NCBI GenBank assembly: GCA_964531735.1
Contig: CAZHGD010000016.1
Span: 1 to 64,000 of the forward strand
DNA length: 64,000 nucleotides
Source: CAZHGD01 sp964531735
Lineage (GTDB): Bacteria > Armatimonadota > UBA10988
Reading direction: 5' to 3'
Below are positions 26,249 to 36,012 of the stretch, one piece after another. Positions within the stretch are counted from its first letter, which is position 1; the number at the start of each line of letters is the position of its first letter. Under the pieces are notes generated by a model that saw only the letters and a program-made list of their open reading frames with translations, was not told where the DNA came from and did no database searches. The position numbers and the translations under genes were made by a program.

Positions 26249-29200
26249 ATGCGAAGTGCTGGTCTGCTGCTGAGCCTGCTGTTTGGTCAGGCGCTGGTCG
26301 CCGCCACCACGCACGACTTCAAGCTCGAGGACCTGCGCCTCGTCGGCGGCAAGGTGGTGGCCGGACGGGTCGTGCTGGACCGCTGTTTCGAACAGGCCGC
26401 CGAGACACCGTTGGCGATGGAGGCCGAGGACGCCGTCGACGTCATCGCCGATCCGCGCGGCGGCCAGGCCGATCCGGCCTGCTCCGGCGGCAAGTGCCTC
26501 GTGCGGGTCGACCGCGCCCTCTTCCCGCTCCAGATCACGCGGGCGGCGCGGTACACCCGCTGGGCGCGCGGCTTCTTCCCGAAGGGCGGTGGCTGGCTGC
26601 ACAGCGAATCGCTCGATCACGGCAAGCCCGAGTGGTACACCGACTGCGACGGCCAGACCGCCGGGCGCTGGGTGTGGGTCAAGGGCCCGACCTATGACCT
26701 CAGCGCCGGCGCGCACCTGCTGTGGTTCCACAACTGGCATGGCGGCGCCCTGCTGGACAAGGTGGCGCTGCTGCCCGAGGGTGCGCCGGAGCCGACCGGC
26801 CTGGGTCCGGCGGCTGCGGCGCTGTCGCCGGCGAAGCAGGCGTGGGTGGCCACCAGCAGGCTGTCGGTGCCCGGCCTGGCGAAGCTGCTAGACTGCCGCT
26901 GGCCGGCCGAGGCCCGCGGCGGCCAGGTGTCGTTGGCGCTTTCGCTGGACGGCGGCGTGAGCTACCGGCCGGTGGGCCCCGACGCGCTGGCGGCGGCCGG
27001 CCGCAACCCGATGGCGCAGATCGTGCTGCGGGCCGATCTCCGCGCGGCGGCCGATGGCACCAGTCCGGCGTTGGCCGCGCCGCAGGTCACCTACGACACC
27101 GACGACCGGGCCTTTGTGACGCTGGAGAACGACCGCGTTCGGGCCACCTTCCTGCGCCCGACCGGTGCGCTGCTCAAGCTGCACGACAAGGTGGCGAAGG
27201 TGGACTGCCTGACCGCCGCCGGCACGGCGCCGCCGTTCGTGCTGCGGCACCGGTCGGCGCAGACGCACCAGGTTGAGACCATTCGTAGCGACCAGGTCCA
27301 ACTGACCGACCTGCAGGTGCGCAACGACACGCTGGTGGCGACCTACACGGTGGCCGGCGACCTGAGCGTGCTGATGGTGGCCAACCTGAGCGGCGGGCTG
27401 ATGCGCTGGCAACTGACGGTCAGCAACCAGTCGCAGTGGGAAGTGGTCGAGGCCGCCTGTCCCGTGCTGCCCGGTGTGCGGCTCGGGTCGAGCAGCGCGG
27501 ACGACCACCTGATGGTGCCCAACTGGCAAGGCGGCATCGAGACTCGCGATCCGGTGCGCACGGGCGGCGATAGCGTGCGCTATCCGACCGGCGGGGCCAT
27601 GTGCTGGCTCGATCTGTACGAGCAGACGCCCACGCCGCACGGCGTCTATCTGGCCGGGCACGACCAGAGCCTGATCGGCTGCGCGCTGCAGGCGGCACCG
27701 GACCGCGACACCGATTCGCTGACGCTGAGCCTGACCAAGTTCGCGCGCGTGCGGCCGGGCGAGACCTGGTCGGCGCCGCTGGCGACACTGGGCGTCCACG
27801 GCGGCGACTGGCACCAGGCCGCCGACGACTACCGCGTCTGGGCGCGGTCCTGGATGCGCCGGCCCACACCGCCCGAGTGGGTGCGCGAGGCCGACGGCTG
27901 GTATGGCGCGGTGGTCAGCGCCGAAGGCGCGCGGACGCCTTTCCGGCAACTGCCCGACTTCCTCAAGTCGGCGCGTGAACTGGGCACCAACTACATCCAG
28001 GTCTGGGGGCAGATGACCGGCGGCAACAACTGCGACGCCTTGCCCTACCCGAACCCGGTGCTCGGCACGCTCGACGAGTTCAGGGCGGCGGTGCGCGAGA
28101 TCCGGCGCTGGGGCGGCCATATCACGTTCTACGTGTCCAGCCAGTTCTGGCGCGTCGACTACGGCGACGAGCCGCTGCTCGGCAGCACGCCGCGCTCGCT
28201 CCTGCCGCCCGAGGTGCCGACCTGGCCGTGGGCCGAATGGATCAGCTACGCCATCCGCGGCGCCGAGGGCAGCTTCGCCGGTGACACCGAGCTGAACGCG
28301 GCGCAGCAGGCCCGCTACCAGACCCGCTGGCTGCGCACCGTGTTGTGCCCCGCCACCGAAGCCTGGTCCAAGCGCCACCTCAAGTACTGGTGCGCAGACC
28401 AGTACGGGCGGGCCTATGGCGCCAGCGGCATCTACCTCGACGAGACCTGCGCCGCGGGCGAGCGGCTCTGCTACGCCACCAACCACGGCCACCGGCACCC
28501 CGGCTGCTGGGGTGCTGAGCTGGCGCGGACGATGCAGGACATGGTGTCCAGCGGGCGGCGGCTGGATCTCGATTGGACGTTCGCGATGGAGGGCTGCGGC
28601 GACGCCATCGGCCAGTTCGCCGACATGCACCTGATCTCACCGGCGTCGGCCAAGAAGGCGGGTCTGTGGGGGGCGAACCGGCGCTTTGCGCCGGAGTGCT
28701 TCCACTACACCTTCCCCGAGTACCTCCTCTACGACGGCGTGGCCAATGGCATGTACGGGCGGTCCGAGGACGACTGCTTCCTCGACGTCCACCTCCACGG
28801 CAACCGCTTCGACACCTTCTCGGTCCAGCCCGCGGCTCGGTACTTGAAGCTGCGCCAGCGCAGCAAGCAACTGCTGTACCGGGCGCGGTTCATGGACACT
28901 GTCGGCGTCACCACGGCCAACCCGGCGGTGCGGGCGAAGCTGAACCTGCTGCAGGACGCCGCCAACGAGGTGTGGCTGGTCAACCTGGCCAACCCCGAGC
29001 ACCAGGCCGGCGTCAGCGTCGAGCTGCAACTGAAGACCGGCGCCAAGCTGGCCGGCTACTTCTTCGACCTGGAGGGCCAGGAAGGGCCGGTCGAGTTGCG
29101 CCCGACGGCCTCGGGCGTGGCCTTCACTGCGCCGGCCAGTCGCGCCGCGACGGTCATCGTGGCCAGGCGCTGCGAGCCGCTTGTGCGCGCGCCCGTGACC

Positions 29201-30187
29201 ACCGTGGTGGCGGGCGACCGGGGCGCCATCGAGGTGGCGCTGACCAACGTGCTGCCGGTGGCGGCGACGGTGGCGCTGTCGCTCGATCCGGCGCTGCCGG
29301 GCGCGCGAGGCGATGCGGTGCAGGTGGCCTTGCCCGCGCGGCAGACGGTGTCGGCCCGATTGCCACTGGCCACCGGCGCCGGTGCCGAGCGGCGCTGTTA
29401 CCGCGCGCACCTGGTGGCCAAGGCGGCCGACACCACGGTGCGGCGGCCGGTCGACATCCTGGTGGTCAGTCCCTACGAGGTCACCGCCGGCCTGACCGGC
29501 GCGGGCGTGCAGGTGAGAGTGCGCAACCGCAGTCAGGTGGCCCAGGGCGGGCAGTTGACCGTCACCGGCTCGTTGTGGGACCAACCACATGCGCAGCCGC
29601 TGCAGGTCGCGGCCGGCGGCGAGCGCGACCTCACGCTGCCCCTCGCGCGGCCGCTCACCGACGCGACCGCGCTGCGGGCGGAGATCCGCCACGGCGGCCA
29701 GGTCGACGGTTGGGACCTGGCGGTGCGTCCGCTGGTGATCAACGGCGGCTTCGAAACCGCCGGCGCCGGCGGGCGGCCGAACGGCTGGAACTACCAGGGG
29801 CCGGCCCAGGTCTCGACCGACACCGACCGCCCGGCCGTGGGCCAGGCGTGCCTGAAGCTCACCGGGCGCCCCGGCGTCTTCGTGGAGGCTGACCAGGTGC
29901 TCCCGGTGGCCGCGGGCCAGACCTACGAGGCGACCTGCCGCATGCGGCGCGGCGCCGGTGAGGGCGCGCGCATCCAGCCGGCCGTGGTCCTGTTCATGAA
30001 GAACGGGCCCGAACGCTACGCCTACCTGGAGCCGCGGACGAAGCTGCCGGCCGACCAGTGGAATGAGTACGGCGTCCGGTTCACCGTGTCCGCCGAGGTG
30101 GCCCGGGTGGCCATCTACCTGTACAACGTCAACAGCACCGCCACGGCATGGTTCGACGACGTGCGGGTGGCGCCGGTCGACCGGTGA
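26249..30187 (+). CDS. Giant secreted TIM-barrel carbohydrate-active protein (DUF6259-like)
   Basis: 1312 residues with a signal peptide (MRSAGLLLSLLFGQALVAA). An N-terminal CBM-like sandwich (about 30-180) contains Trp-rich motifs (WVWVKGPTYDLSAGAHLLWFHNWHGG). A galactose-mutarotase-like domain follows (about 280-530; FVTLENDRVRATFLRPTGALLKL), then a barrel (about 560-900) with YLDETC (Asp731-Glu732) and DWTFAMEGCGD as possible catalytic sites. Ig-like domains and a C-terminal CBM (INGGFETAGAGGRPNGWN...AWFDDVRVAP) complete it. The layout resembles DUF6259 glycoside-hydrolase-like proteins; the substrate is unknown. The ribosome-binding site is weak. It is followed 17 bp later by a second giant gene. 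Confidence 0.75.
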   Translation: MRSAGLLLSLLFGQALVAATTHDFKLEDLRLVGGKVVAGRVVLDRCFEQAAETPLAMEAEDAVDVIADPRGGQADPACSGGKCLVRVDRALFPLQITRAARYTRWARGFFPKGGGWLHSESLDHGKPEWYTDCDGQTAGRWVWVKGPTYDLSAGAHLLWFHNWHGGALLDKVALLPEGAPEPTGLGPAAAALSPAKQAWVATSRLSVPGLAKLLDCRWPAEARGGQVSLALSLDGGVSYRPVGPDALAAAGRNPMAQIVLRADLRAAADGTSPALAAPQVTYDTDDRAFVTLENDRVRATFLRPTGALLKLHDKVAKVDCLTAAGTAPPFVLRHRSAQTHQVETIRSDQVQLTDLQVRNDTLVATYTVAGDLSVLMVANLSGGLMRWQLTVSNQSQWEVVEAACPVLPGVRLGSSSADDHLMVPNWQGGIETRDPVRTGGDSVRYPTGGAMCWLDLYEQTPTPHGVYLAGHDQSLIGCALQAAPDRDTDSLTLSLTKFARVRPGETWSAPLATLGVHGGDWHQAADDYRVWARSWMRRPTPPEWVREADGWYGAVVSAEGARTPFRQLPDFLKSARELGTNYIQVWGQMTGGNNCDALPYPNPVLGTLDEFRAAVREIRRWGGHITFYVSSQFWRVDYGDEPLLGSTPRSLLPPEVPTWPWAEWISYAIRGAEGSFAGDTELNAAQQARYQTRWLRTVLCPATEAWSKRHLKYWCADQYGRAYGASGIYLDETCAAGERLCYATNHGHRHPGCWGAELARTMQDMVSSGRRLDLDWTFAMEGCGDAIGQFADMHLISPASAKKAGLWGANRRFAPECFHYTFPEYLLYDGVANGMYGRSEDDCFLDVHLHGNRFDTFSVQPAARYLKLRQRSKQLLYRARFMDTVGVTTANPAVRAKLNLLQDAANEVWLVNLANPEHQAGVSVELQLKTGAKLAGYFFDLEGQEGPVELRPTASGVAFTAPASRAATVIVARRCEPLVRAPVTTVVAGDRGAIEVALTNVLPVAATVALSLDPALPGARGDAVQVALPARQTVSARLPLATGAGAERRCYRAHLVAKAADTTVRRPVDILVVSPYEVTAGLTGAGVQVRVRNRSQVAQGGQLTVTGSLWDQPHAQPLQVAAGGERDLTLPLARPLTDATALRAEIRHGGQVDGWDLAVRPLVINGGFETAGAGGRPNGWNYQGPAQVSTDTDRPAVGQACLKLTGRPGVFVEADQVLPVAAGQTYEATCRMRRGAGEGARIQPAVVLFMKNGPERYAYLEPRTKLPADQWNEYGVRFTVSAEVARVAIYLYNVNSTATAWFDDVRVAPVDR

Positions 30188-30204
30188 GAGAGAGGGTGCC
30201 GGCG

Positions 30205-33200
30205 ATGAAGCGCTGCGCAGTTGGTCTGTCGCTCCTGGTCGCCCTGCTGAGCGCGCCCGCGCGGGCGGACGAACCGAAGTGGGTGCTGCTCGACGACTTC
30301 GAGGGCCAGGCCCGGCTGTGGAGCGCCGAATCCGGGCTGGCCGCCGGCGTCCGGCTGAGCGCGGCCCGAGCGCACCAGGGCCGCCGGTCGCTGGCGATCA
30401 CGCTCGGTAAGCAGCGCCCGGATATGATCCGCGCCACCTGGCAGGCGGATGTCTCGGACCTGCGGTTCAAGCCGACCAGTCGCTTGCGCTTCTGGTTCCA
30501 CGGCAGCCGCCTGGCCCAGCAACCGCACGGCGGGCTGATTCTGGTGGAATCCGGCGGCCGGCAAGGCGGCGGTGACGCGCACTGGCTGCTCGACATCCCC
30601 GGTGCCATCTACCGCGAGGAGCGCTGGCAGCTCGTCGAGTTGGGGCCGTTCTCGGCCGCCACGCAGCCCGACTGGTCAGTGGACGCAAACGGCCAACTCG
30701 ACTGCGGGCGGATCTCGCGGCTGTTGTTCGTCGCTCAGCAGGAGGCCACGCCCGACCTGACGCAGCCCTTCACCGGCTACCTGGACGATCTGGAGGCGAC
30801 CGACGTGAGCGAGGTCAAGCCCGTGGTCAAGCCGGCCACCAACCAGAGCACGCCGGCGCAGATCCGCCCGCAGCTTCGCGGCTTCGTGGATCGCGAGCGC
30901 GCTCATCCGGCTCAGGTCACCTTCGCCGACCTGAGCGACTGGCAAGTGCATCTCTACGGCGGCATGGAGGCCACCTTGGAGCGCTCGGCCGAGGAGCCGC
31001 TGTTCGAGCGCTACAGCGCCAAGCTCACCTACCGCAGCCCGGACGGGGGCGGCTGGCTGGCCTGCCGGCCGAAGACGCCGATCCCCCTGCCCGGATCGTT
31101 CAACGCGGTGCAGACCTGGGTCTTCGGCAACAACTGGGACTGGGTGCCCGATCCCGCGACGCCGCAGGTCGACCTCGCGGTCACGCTGCGCGACGCGACC
31201 GGCCAGGAGCATCGGCTGGCGGTGGGGCGCGTCAACTTCAAGTTCTGGGGCCTGTTCCACAAGCTCATCCTGGCCGATCCGGGGCGCGATCTGGGTCACC
31301 TGGCCTGGGGTGGCGCGGCCGACGGCGTGATCCACCCGCCGGCGGTGTTCACCGGCCTCGAGGTGCGCGGGGCCGGCAACCAGCAGCCGCGGGTGCTCTA
31401 CTTCGACTCTGTGGCCGCCTACCTGGAGGGCCCGCAGATCCCGAAGTTCCAGCCGGTGCCGGCGCGGCTGCCGTTCCCGACCACGCCGGACACCATCCTG
31501 CCCGACGCCGGGCCGGGCACGGTGGCGCTGGCCCAGGACGGTGAGCAGTGGCGCTGGACCTGCCGCGCCGGTGACGAGACGGTCGAGTACCTCTACCGGC
31601 CGGTCACGGGCACGCTGGCTGACTTGGTGGTGCGGCAAGGCGAGGTCGGCTTCAAGCCCGCCGACGGCGCCGGCCTGACCTGGACCACCGGTGGCGAGAG
31701 CTACGAGCCGGCCGACCAGCGAGTGGTCCGACGGCTGCTGACTTGCCGGCGCGACGGCGATGCGGTGCGCACCCGATGGCGGCTGAGCGTTGGCGATCGG
31801 TCCATCGACTACTACCTGACGCTGCGCGCCAAGGGCCGCTCACTGGTTCACGAATGGCGCTGTGCCGTACCCGAGTCGACGGGCCTGTCGCTCGGTCGCG
31901 CCACAGGTCTCACCGACGGACGCCTGTTCATGGTGCCGTACTTCACCGTGGCCGGCGCGGGCGGCGCGGGCATCCTGTATGACCGCGGCCTGTACGCCAG
32001 CCACCTGCTCGACTGGTACGTCACCGACGCCTCGCACTTCTACGGCGGCGCCGTGCGCGTGTCCGAGCACGAGATCGGGTACAACGGTGGCTGCGGCTAC
32101 ACGCCGCTCACCAACGGCCAGCGGAACCCGTTGCACGAGCGCGGCGTGCTGACCGTCTCGCGCCGCTTCGAGGCCGTTCTGCCCACCATACCCAACCCGC
32201 CTTCGCCGCTCACGCCGGTCTTGCGCGAGTACATGTACACGCATCTGGGCGGTACCGCGCCGAACCGGTTCGACGTCTGGCTGGAGCAGTTCCGTCGCTA
32301 CCGTCGCTACGGCATCGACAAGCTGATCGTGACGCAGCACGAGGACTCCTGGACTCAAGGCGCCGATGTGGGTCAAGGGCCGGAGGAGTACACGATGACC
32401 GCGAGCGGGCCGCCCGATGCCGGCGGCGATGCCACCATGCTGCGCTACTACCGCGGCCTCCGCGAGCTGGGCTACTACGTCGGCCCGTACAACAACTACA
32501 CCGACTACTCGCCGCTGGGCAAGTCCTTTGTCGAGGAGAACGTGACCCGCCTGCCCGACGGCGAGTGGCAGCGAGTGTGGCCGCCGTGCTTCAACATCCG
32601 CCCGCTGAAGGCCGCCGAGATGCAGGCCCACTGGGCACCGGCGCAGCACGCCAAGTTCGGCGTGAACGCGCAGTACTGTGACGTGCACACCTGCATCCCG
32701 CCCTGGGCCGATGTGGACTACCAGGCCGGCACACCGGGCGCGGGTAAGCTGCGCACCACGTTCGAGGCCTACGGCCGGCTACTGATGAACAACCGCGCGG
32801 CCTACGGCGGACCGTCGTTCTCCGAAGGCACGCACCACGTCTTCTACGCCGGTCTGGTGGACGGCAGCTACGCCCAGATGGGCCTGCCCAACCCGCACCA
32901 GCAGCCGCTCCTGGTGGACTTCGACCTGCGGCAGTTGCACACCCAGGGCGCCGACCTGTCGATGCTGCCCGGCGCCTACTGGACCGGCGACGAGTACGAC
33001 GGCATGGCCGCGACCATCGCCTACGGGCACGCCGGCTTCTTCCCGGTGGCCGGTCTCGCGCAGTCGTGTCGCTACTACTACCTGATGGGCGCGTTGCAGC
33101 GCGAGTACGTGCAGGTGCCGGTGACCGACATCGGCTACTGGGACGGCGCGCGGTACCTGGGTGTCTCCGAGGCCCTGCCGCGCGACGTGCCTCGGCGCGG

Positions 33201-33666
33201 GCAGCTCAAGGTGACCTACCGCACCGGGCTGACCGTCTGGGTCAACCGCCATCAGGCGCCGTGGGATGTCAGCGCCGAACAGCCCGGCCTGCCGCTCACG
33301 CAACACGGCTGGCTGGCGGCCCGTGGCCGGGAGTTCCGGACCTGGAGCACCCGCCTGGACGGTCGTCGCGTCAGCTATGCGCGGTGCCCCGCCTACACCT
33401 TCGCCGATGCCGGCGGCCAGTGGCACGACTTCGGTGATCTGGCCACCGACGGCGAGGTCTGCCTGCGGCGTGACGCACCGGGCGGGCCGCGGCTGATCGC
33501 CATTGCCGCGGCCACCAAGGTGGCGCTGGCGGCCGACGCCCAGGTGACGCGGGTGCTGGCGTCGGACGAGGCCGGGCAGCCGCTGGGCGAGGTCGAGGTC
33601 TCGCGCGACGGTGGCCGCCTGGTGTTCGCGACGCTCAAGGGTGCGGTGAACTACGACCTGCGGTAG
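30205..33666 (+). CDS. Giant secreted TIM-barrel protein with N-terminal CBMs
   Basis: 1153 residues from the ATG at 30205, which gives a signal peptide (MKRCAVGLSLLVALLSAPARA). Residues about 25-205 form a CBM11-like domain (WVLLDDFEGQARLWSAESG...FTGYLDDLEATD), and a second beta domain follows. The barrel runs from about 670 to 950 (YMYTHLGGTAPNRFDVWLEQ, QHEDSWTQGADV, YVGPYNNYTDYSP, YCDVHTCIPPW, FSEGTHHVFYAG). Its motifs recall predicted glycoside hydrolases near GH101/DUF5696, but I do not recognise a family. The last 200 residues are Ig-like. It is co-directional with and 17 bp after the preceding giant gene, probably in one transcript, and ends two bases from the convergent six-hairpin gene. 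Confidence 0.72.
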   Translation: MKRCAVGLSLLVALLSAPARADEPKWVLLDDFEGQARLWSAESGLAAGVRLSAARAHQGRRSLAITLGKQRPDMIRATWQADVSDLRFKPTSRLRFWFHGSRLAQQPHGGLILVESGGRQGGGDAHWLLDIPGAIYREERWQLVELGPFSAATQPDWSVDANGQLDCGRISRLLFVAQQEATPDLTQPFTGYLDDLEATDVSEVKPVVKPATNQSTPAQIRPQLRGFVDRERAHPAQVTFADLSDWQVHLYGGMEATLERSAEEPLFERYSAKLTYRSPDGGGWLACRPKTPIPLPGSFNAVQTWVFGNNWDWVPDPATPQVDLAVTLRDATGQEHRLAVGRVNFKFWGLFHKLILADPGRDLGHLAWGGAADGVIHPPAVFTGLEVRGAGNQQPRVLYFDSVAAYLEGPQIPKFQPVPARLPFPTTPDTILPDAGPGTVALAQDGEQWRWTCRAGDETVEYLYRPVTGTLADLVVRQGEVGFKPADGAGLTWTTGGESYEPADQRVVRRLLTCRRDGDAVRTRWRLSVGDRSIDYYLTLRAKGRSLVHEWRCAVPESTGLSLGRATGLTDGRLFMVPYFTVAGAGGAGILYDRGLYASHLLDWYVTDASHFYGGAVRVSEHEIGYNGGCGYTPLTNGQRNPLHERGVLTVSRRFEAVLPTIPNPPSPLTPVLREYMYTHLGGTAPNRFDVWLEQFRRYRRYGIDKLIVTQHEDSWTQGADVGQGPEEYTMTASGPPDAGGDATMLRYYRGLRELGYYVGPYNNYTDYSPLGKSFVEENVTRLPDGEWQRVWPPCFNIRPLKAAEMQAHWAPAQHAKFGVNAQYCDVHTCIPPWADVDYQAGTPGAGKLRTTFEAYGRLLMNNRAAYGGPSFSEGTHHVFYAGLVDGSYAQMGLPNPHQQPLLVDFDLRQLHTQGADLSMLPGAYWTGDEYDGMAATIAYGHAGFFPVAGLAQSCRYYYLMGALQREYVQVPVTDIGYWDGARYLGVSEALPRDVPRRGQLKVTYRTGLTVWVNRHQAPWDVSAEQPGLPLTQHGWLAARGREFRTWSTRLDGRRVSYARCPAYTFADAGGQWHDFGDLATDGEVCLRRDAPGGPRLIAIAAATKVALAADAQVTRVLASDEAGQPLGEVEVSRDGGRLVFATLKGAVNYDLR

Positions 33667-33668
33667 GG

Positions 33669-35915
33669 CTACTCCACCGCCACCTGGAACTGCGCGGTGC
33701 CAGACGGCCGCGACCAGCGGAGCGTCGCTGTGGCGGGCGTCAGCGCGGCCCCTGACTCCGCGTCGACCGACCTGGCCGTCAGGCCCTGCGGCAGCCGCAA
33801 GTGCAGTTCCACCCAGGCCGGCGTGCTGCGGCTCGGGAAGGTCACGCTGCCCACCACGCGGTGACCGGCGGCGTCATAGCGCAGCGCGTACGACACCGGG
33901 CCGAAGTGCGTCGGCGCTTGTCTCACGCCCAGTTCCTCGCCGCTGGCCAGCCACTGCCGCGCCGTGCCGCGGGCCAGGTGGAGACCGTCGCCCTGCTCCA
34001 TGACCAGGCAGTCGCGCACGATGCGGACCACCGCCGCCGGCGTCCAGAGGTGCTGCCGGTCGCCCGAGCACTTGTTGGTGCCCGGCTCCTGGCCACGTTC
34101 CTCGCACCAGGTGAGCAGCGGCGTGCCGTGGTTCAGCGCGGCGTACAGCAGGCGCACCACCTCGTCGCCGTTACCGCGCTGCAGTTCGACCTCGGCCACG
34201 TTGTCCAGCGAGATGGCCACCCACATGCCGTCGGCCATCCAGCCGGTGTGGACTTGCAGCCCGCCGGGGCTCAGCTTGCGGTTCATGTAGCGCAGCGTGC
34301 CGGTGATCAGCTCGTGGTCGGGCGCGAGCAACTCGCACGGGAACGAGGTGTTGAGCACGCCCCAGCGGCTGCCGGCGGGGTTGCCGGGCGAGCCGGGGAT
34401 CCAGCGGTAGTCGGCCTCCTTGATGGCCCCGCGGTCCATCGAGCAGAGCAGGTCGGCCTTGGCGCGCTGGTAGTTGCCCTCCAGTTCGGCCGCCTCGGCC
34501 TCGTGGCCGAGGATGCGCGCCACCATCACCGCCACCCGGTCGGCGTTCACCGCCCAGGCGTTGTGCGGCAGGAAGTAGCCGTACCAGCCGTCGCCGGCGT
34601 CGAGCCCGCAGTCGCCTTGGCCGCGCGGCATCAACCCGTAGTGCAGCGGCTTCTGGCCGTCCACCAGCACCCGCGTGCGCCGGCGCTGCTGCTCCTGCCA
34701 GAGGGCGTTGGCCAGCAGGTGCGGCCAGGCGCACTCCAGATAGTCGCGGTCACCGGTGAGCCGGTAGTGCTCGATCACCGTCCAGGCCTTGAAGCCGGCC
34801 ATGCCCCAGCAGCGGTGCGACCAGCCGTCGGGGTCGTTCCAGTCGCCGTTGGCGCCCTGCGACTCGAGCGACCAGCGGTAGCCGGCCTCGGCCTCCTGGT
34901 GCAGCCCGGCCTGGTCGAGCGCGACGCTCGCCATGCTGGCCTCGCCCGAGTTGGGGCAGCGGTAGGCTTCCGTGCCGGGGCTGACGGCCAGCAGGCCGTG
35001 CTGGCCGACCGGCTCGCGCATGATGAAGATGTCGCCCAGGCAGGCGTAGTAAGCCTCGCGCACACCGGCGTCGGGAATGCTGTAGCGCACGGCCCGTGCG
35101 AACAGCTTGCGCCAGGCCTGCTTGCCCGCGTTGAACTCGGCCAGCCAGTTGGTGCCGCGCAGCGCGGGCACGTCGGCCTCGTAGGCGCGGTACGGCCGGA
35201 CCAGCCAGCCGGTCGCGGTCTCGCCGGGCTTCAGCTCCCATTGCATGGCCATGGTCCGCGCGGGTGTGTCGCGCCGCGGCACCGCCGTGGCACCGGTGAC
35301 CAGGGCCAGTACGCGGTCGGCGCGGTCCATCCAGCCGGCGAGCACGTAGTCCAGCGGATCGCCCGGGTTGATGTAGCCGGGCACCTCGCCGAAGCCGCCG
35401 TTGACGGTGAACACCAACTGGTAGCGGTGCGGTGCGGCGGAGGAGTTGGTGACCGTGACTCGCGTGACCGCGGCGGACTTGCCGCCCACGGCTTCGAGGG
35501 CGAACTTGCCATTGGCGTGGTCGCAGCCGGCCTCGAGCACCGGCAGGACGCCCTCAGCGCGGCGGTGCCTGGCGACGGGCGCCCGCTGCCCGTCAATCTC
35601 GGCCCAAACATCGCCCGACCAGGTGGAGCCCATGGGCATGAACGCGCCCACCGGGATGCTCCGCAGATCGCCGTAGGTCCAGCGGAGCTGGAGACGGTCG
35701 GCGTAGGTGTCGATGAGCGTCTTGTCGCTCGAATCCGGTAGCGCCACGGTCAGCCGGTGGGGCAGACCGAACGAGTACGAGTAGTCCACCTTCATCTTGC
35801 TGCTCTCCTGCGCGGCCGCCGACGCGGCGCCAACTCCGGCCGCGAACGCTGCCGCGACCAGCCAGCCCAGCACTTGGCGGCGAGTCGGTGAGAGGGTCGC
35901 CAAACCGGTACCCAT
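33669..35915 (-). CDS. Tat-exported six-hairpin (alpha/alpha)6 glycosidase-like protein
   Basis: 748 residues. The N-terminus has a twin-arginine signal (Arg12-Arg13 in SPTRRQVLGWLVAAAF), suggesting folded export. A beta-sandwich (about 35-230) precedes a helical toroid rich in Trp/Asp/His motifs (MREPVGQHGLLAVSPG, GANGDWNDPDGWSHRCWGMAG, GMMPRG-like LMPRGQGDCG, WYGYFLPHNAWAVNADR) and a C-terminal beta domain. This order is that of GH63/GH78/GH95-type six-hairpin glycosidases. Specificity is not assignable. The promoter at 35971-35999 gives a leader of about 49 nt; the Shine-Dalgarno site is poor. Confidence 0.78.
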   Translation of the reverse strand: MGTGLATLSPTRRQVLGWLVAAAFAAGVGAASAAAQESSKMKVDYSYSFGLPHRLTVALPDSSDKTLIDTYADRLQLRWTYGDLRSIPVGAFMPMGSTWSGDVWAEIDGQRAPVARHRRAEGVLPVLEAGCDHANGKFALEAVGGKSAAVTRVTVTNSSAAPHRYQLVFTVNGGFGEVPGYINPGDPLDYVLAGWMDRADRVLALVTGATAVPRRDTPARTMAMQWELKPGETATGWLVRPYRAYEADVPALRGTNWLAEFNAGKQAWRKLFARAVRYSIPDAGVREAYYACLGDIFIMREPVGQHGLLAVSPGTEAYRCPNSGEASMASVALDQAGLHQEAEAGYRWSLESQGANGDWNDPDGWSHRCWGMAGFKAWTVIEHYRLTGDRDYLECAWPHLLANALWQEQQRRRTRVLVDGQKPLHYGLMPRGQGDCGLDAGDGWYGYFLPHNAWAVNADRVAVMVARILGHEAEAAELEGNYQRAKADLLCSMDRGAIKEADYRWIPGSPGNPAGSRWGVLNTSFPCELLAPDHELITGTLRYMNRKLSPGGLQVHTGWMADGMWVAISLDNVAEVELQRGNGDEVVRLLYAALNHGTPLLTWCEERGQEPGTNKCSGDRQHLWTPAAVVRIVRDCLVMEQGDGLHLARGTARQWLASGEELGVRQAPTHFGPVSYALRYDAAGHRVVGSVTFPSRSTPAWVELHLRLPQGLTARSVDAESGAALTPATATLRWSRPSGTAQFQVAVE

Positions 35916-35970
35916 GGCGCTGCTTGCCCTTTCGGCCGATCGGCTCCTGGCGGAAGCGACGGCGTTCGGG

Positions 35971-35999
35971 AGGCTAGCGCAAATGGGTGGTCATGGCAA
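35971..35999 (-). promoter_or_regulatory. Candidate promoter for the six-hairpin glycosidase gene
   Basis: On the minus strand TTGCCA (35994-35999), 17-nt spacer, TAGCCT (35971-35976). The gene starts at 35915. Confidence 0.5.
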
Positions 36000-36012
36000 C
36001 CGGTCGCACGGC